From G039029935 sp039029935 (GTDB lineage Bacteria > Chloroflexota > Anaerolineae > Caldilineales > Caldilineaceae): DNA of 13,199 nucleotides. Positions within the stretch are counted from its first letter, which is position 1, and each line of letters opens with the position of its first letter. Location of the stretch: contig JBCCFC010000237.1 of assembly GCA_039029935.1 (NCBI GenBank), forward strand, positions 1 to 13,199. Reading direction: 5' to 3'. Made by a program: the position numbers and the translations under genes. This document shows, piece by piece, positions 13,042 through 13,199 of the stretch. The notes under the pieces were generated by a model, which saw only the letters and a list, made by a program, of their open reading frames with translations, was not told the origin of the DNA and did not search any database.

Positions 13042-13199
13042 ATGATTGGTAAAAATTTTAAGCAAGCAATTAGATACTTACTGTTTATTGTGTCTTTTTT
13101 TATAATTTTTAACGGCGATAATCATAGAAATATTTTTGTCCGAGGCAATGAAGTATGCAAGAAGGCAGACTTTATCCAAATAATTATAAGCGCATGCTA
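13042..13199 (+). CDS. Possible start of a small exported or membrane protein, cut by window edge
   Basis: From ATG 13042 the frame stays open for 52 codons to the edge. The start MIGKNFKQAIRYLLFIV continues as a hydrophobic stretch to about residue 24, so it looks like a signal peptide or membrane anchor with a basic n-region. The following residues are polar, with two Cys. Support is weak: AAGGA lies directly against the ATG, too close for a normal ribosome-binding site, and the region is AT-rich, where a 52-codon open frame is less likely by chance but still possible. An in-frame stop just upstream (13036) fixes the beginning. I do not recognise a family. Confidence 0.3.
   Translation, partial: MIGKNFKQAIRYLLFIVSFFIIFNGDNHRNIFVRGNEVCKKADFIQIIISAC

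Overview
The window looks like a piece of a chromosome of a filamentous or soil/sludge-type Gram-positive-lineage or Chloroflexota bacterium. I favour Chloroflexota. The grounds are a XisH/XisI pair outside an obvious nif context, a very large secreted C25-type protease with a short hydrophobic C-terminus, roughly even base composition, and many intergenic hairpin repeats. A cyanobacterium is possible (XisH/XisI were first described there). This taxonomic call is inference; there is no rRNA or other phylogenetic marker in the window.

Layout. Bases 1-2977 are a tightly packed minus-strand cluster. In transcription order it holds an MDR-family oxidoreductase, xisH, xisI (overlapping xisH by 13 bp), and an enolase-superfamily enzyme resembling cis-3-hydroxy-L-proline dehydratase whose 3' end is cut by the window edge. 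A divergent intergenic region (2978-3184) has a good extended -10 promoter for the minus-strand cluster. It also has a 14-bp perfect palindrome abutting the start codon of a plus-strand DoxX-family membrane protein.

Bases 3185-7906 run on the plus strand: DoxX, an ECF-type sigma factor, a single-pass membrane protein that is probably its anti-sigma factor, and a lipoprotein with a DUF255 thioredoxin-like domain plus an alpha/alpha-toroid domain (YyaL/SPATA20 family). The gaps between these genes are filled with hairpin-forming repeats. Two are built from short words around GGTCAGTAATCGG, and one of these supplies the last codons and stop of the sigma gene. There is also a clean intrinsic terminator, a word-repeat hairpin of different sequence ending in a T run, and a 118-bp palindromic element that looks like a MITE. 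DoxX, sigma/anti-sigma and an exported thioredoxin-fold protein could form an envelope redox or stress module; that is inference.

Bases 7907-8194 hold a bidirectional terminator between converging genes. Bases 8195-12700 (minus) encode one 1501-residue secreted protein: signal peptide, a PPC-like beta-sandwich split by 65 tandem pentapeptides (58 PDAFS and 7 acidic EDEAA/EDESA), a C25 (gingipain-like, clan CD) peptidase domain with His861 and Cys898, long beta-rich regions, and a C-terminus ending in YFIPFVSR. The split domain and the ordered acidic punctuation of the array are the most unusual things here.

Bases 12701-13199 are AT-rich and mostly non-coding. They hold two inverted-repeat structures and, at the very edge, the possible start of a small exported or membrane protein.
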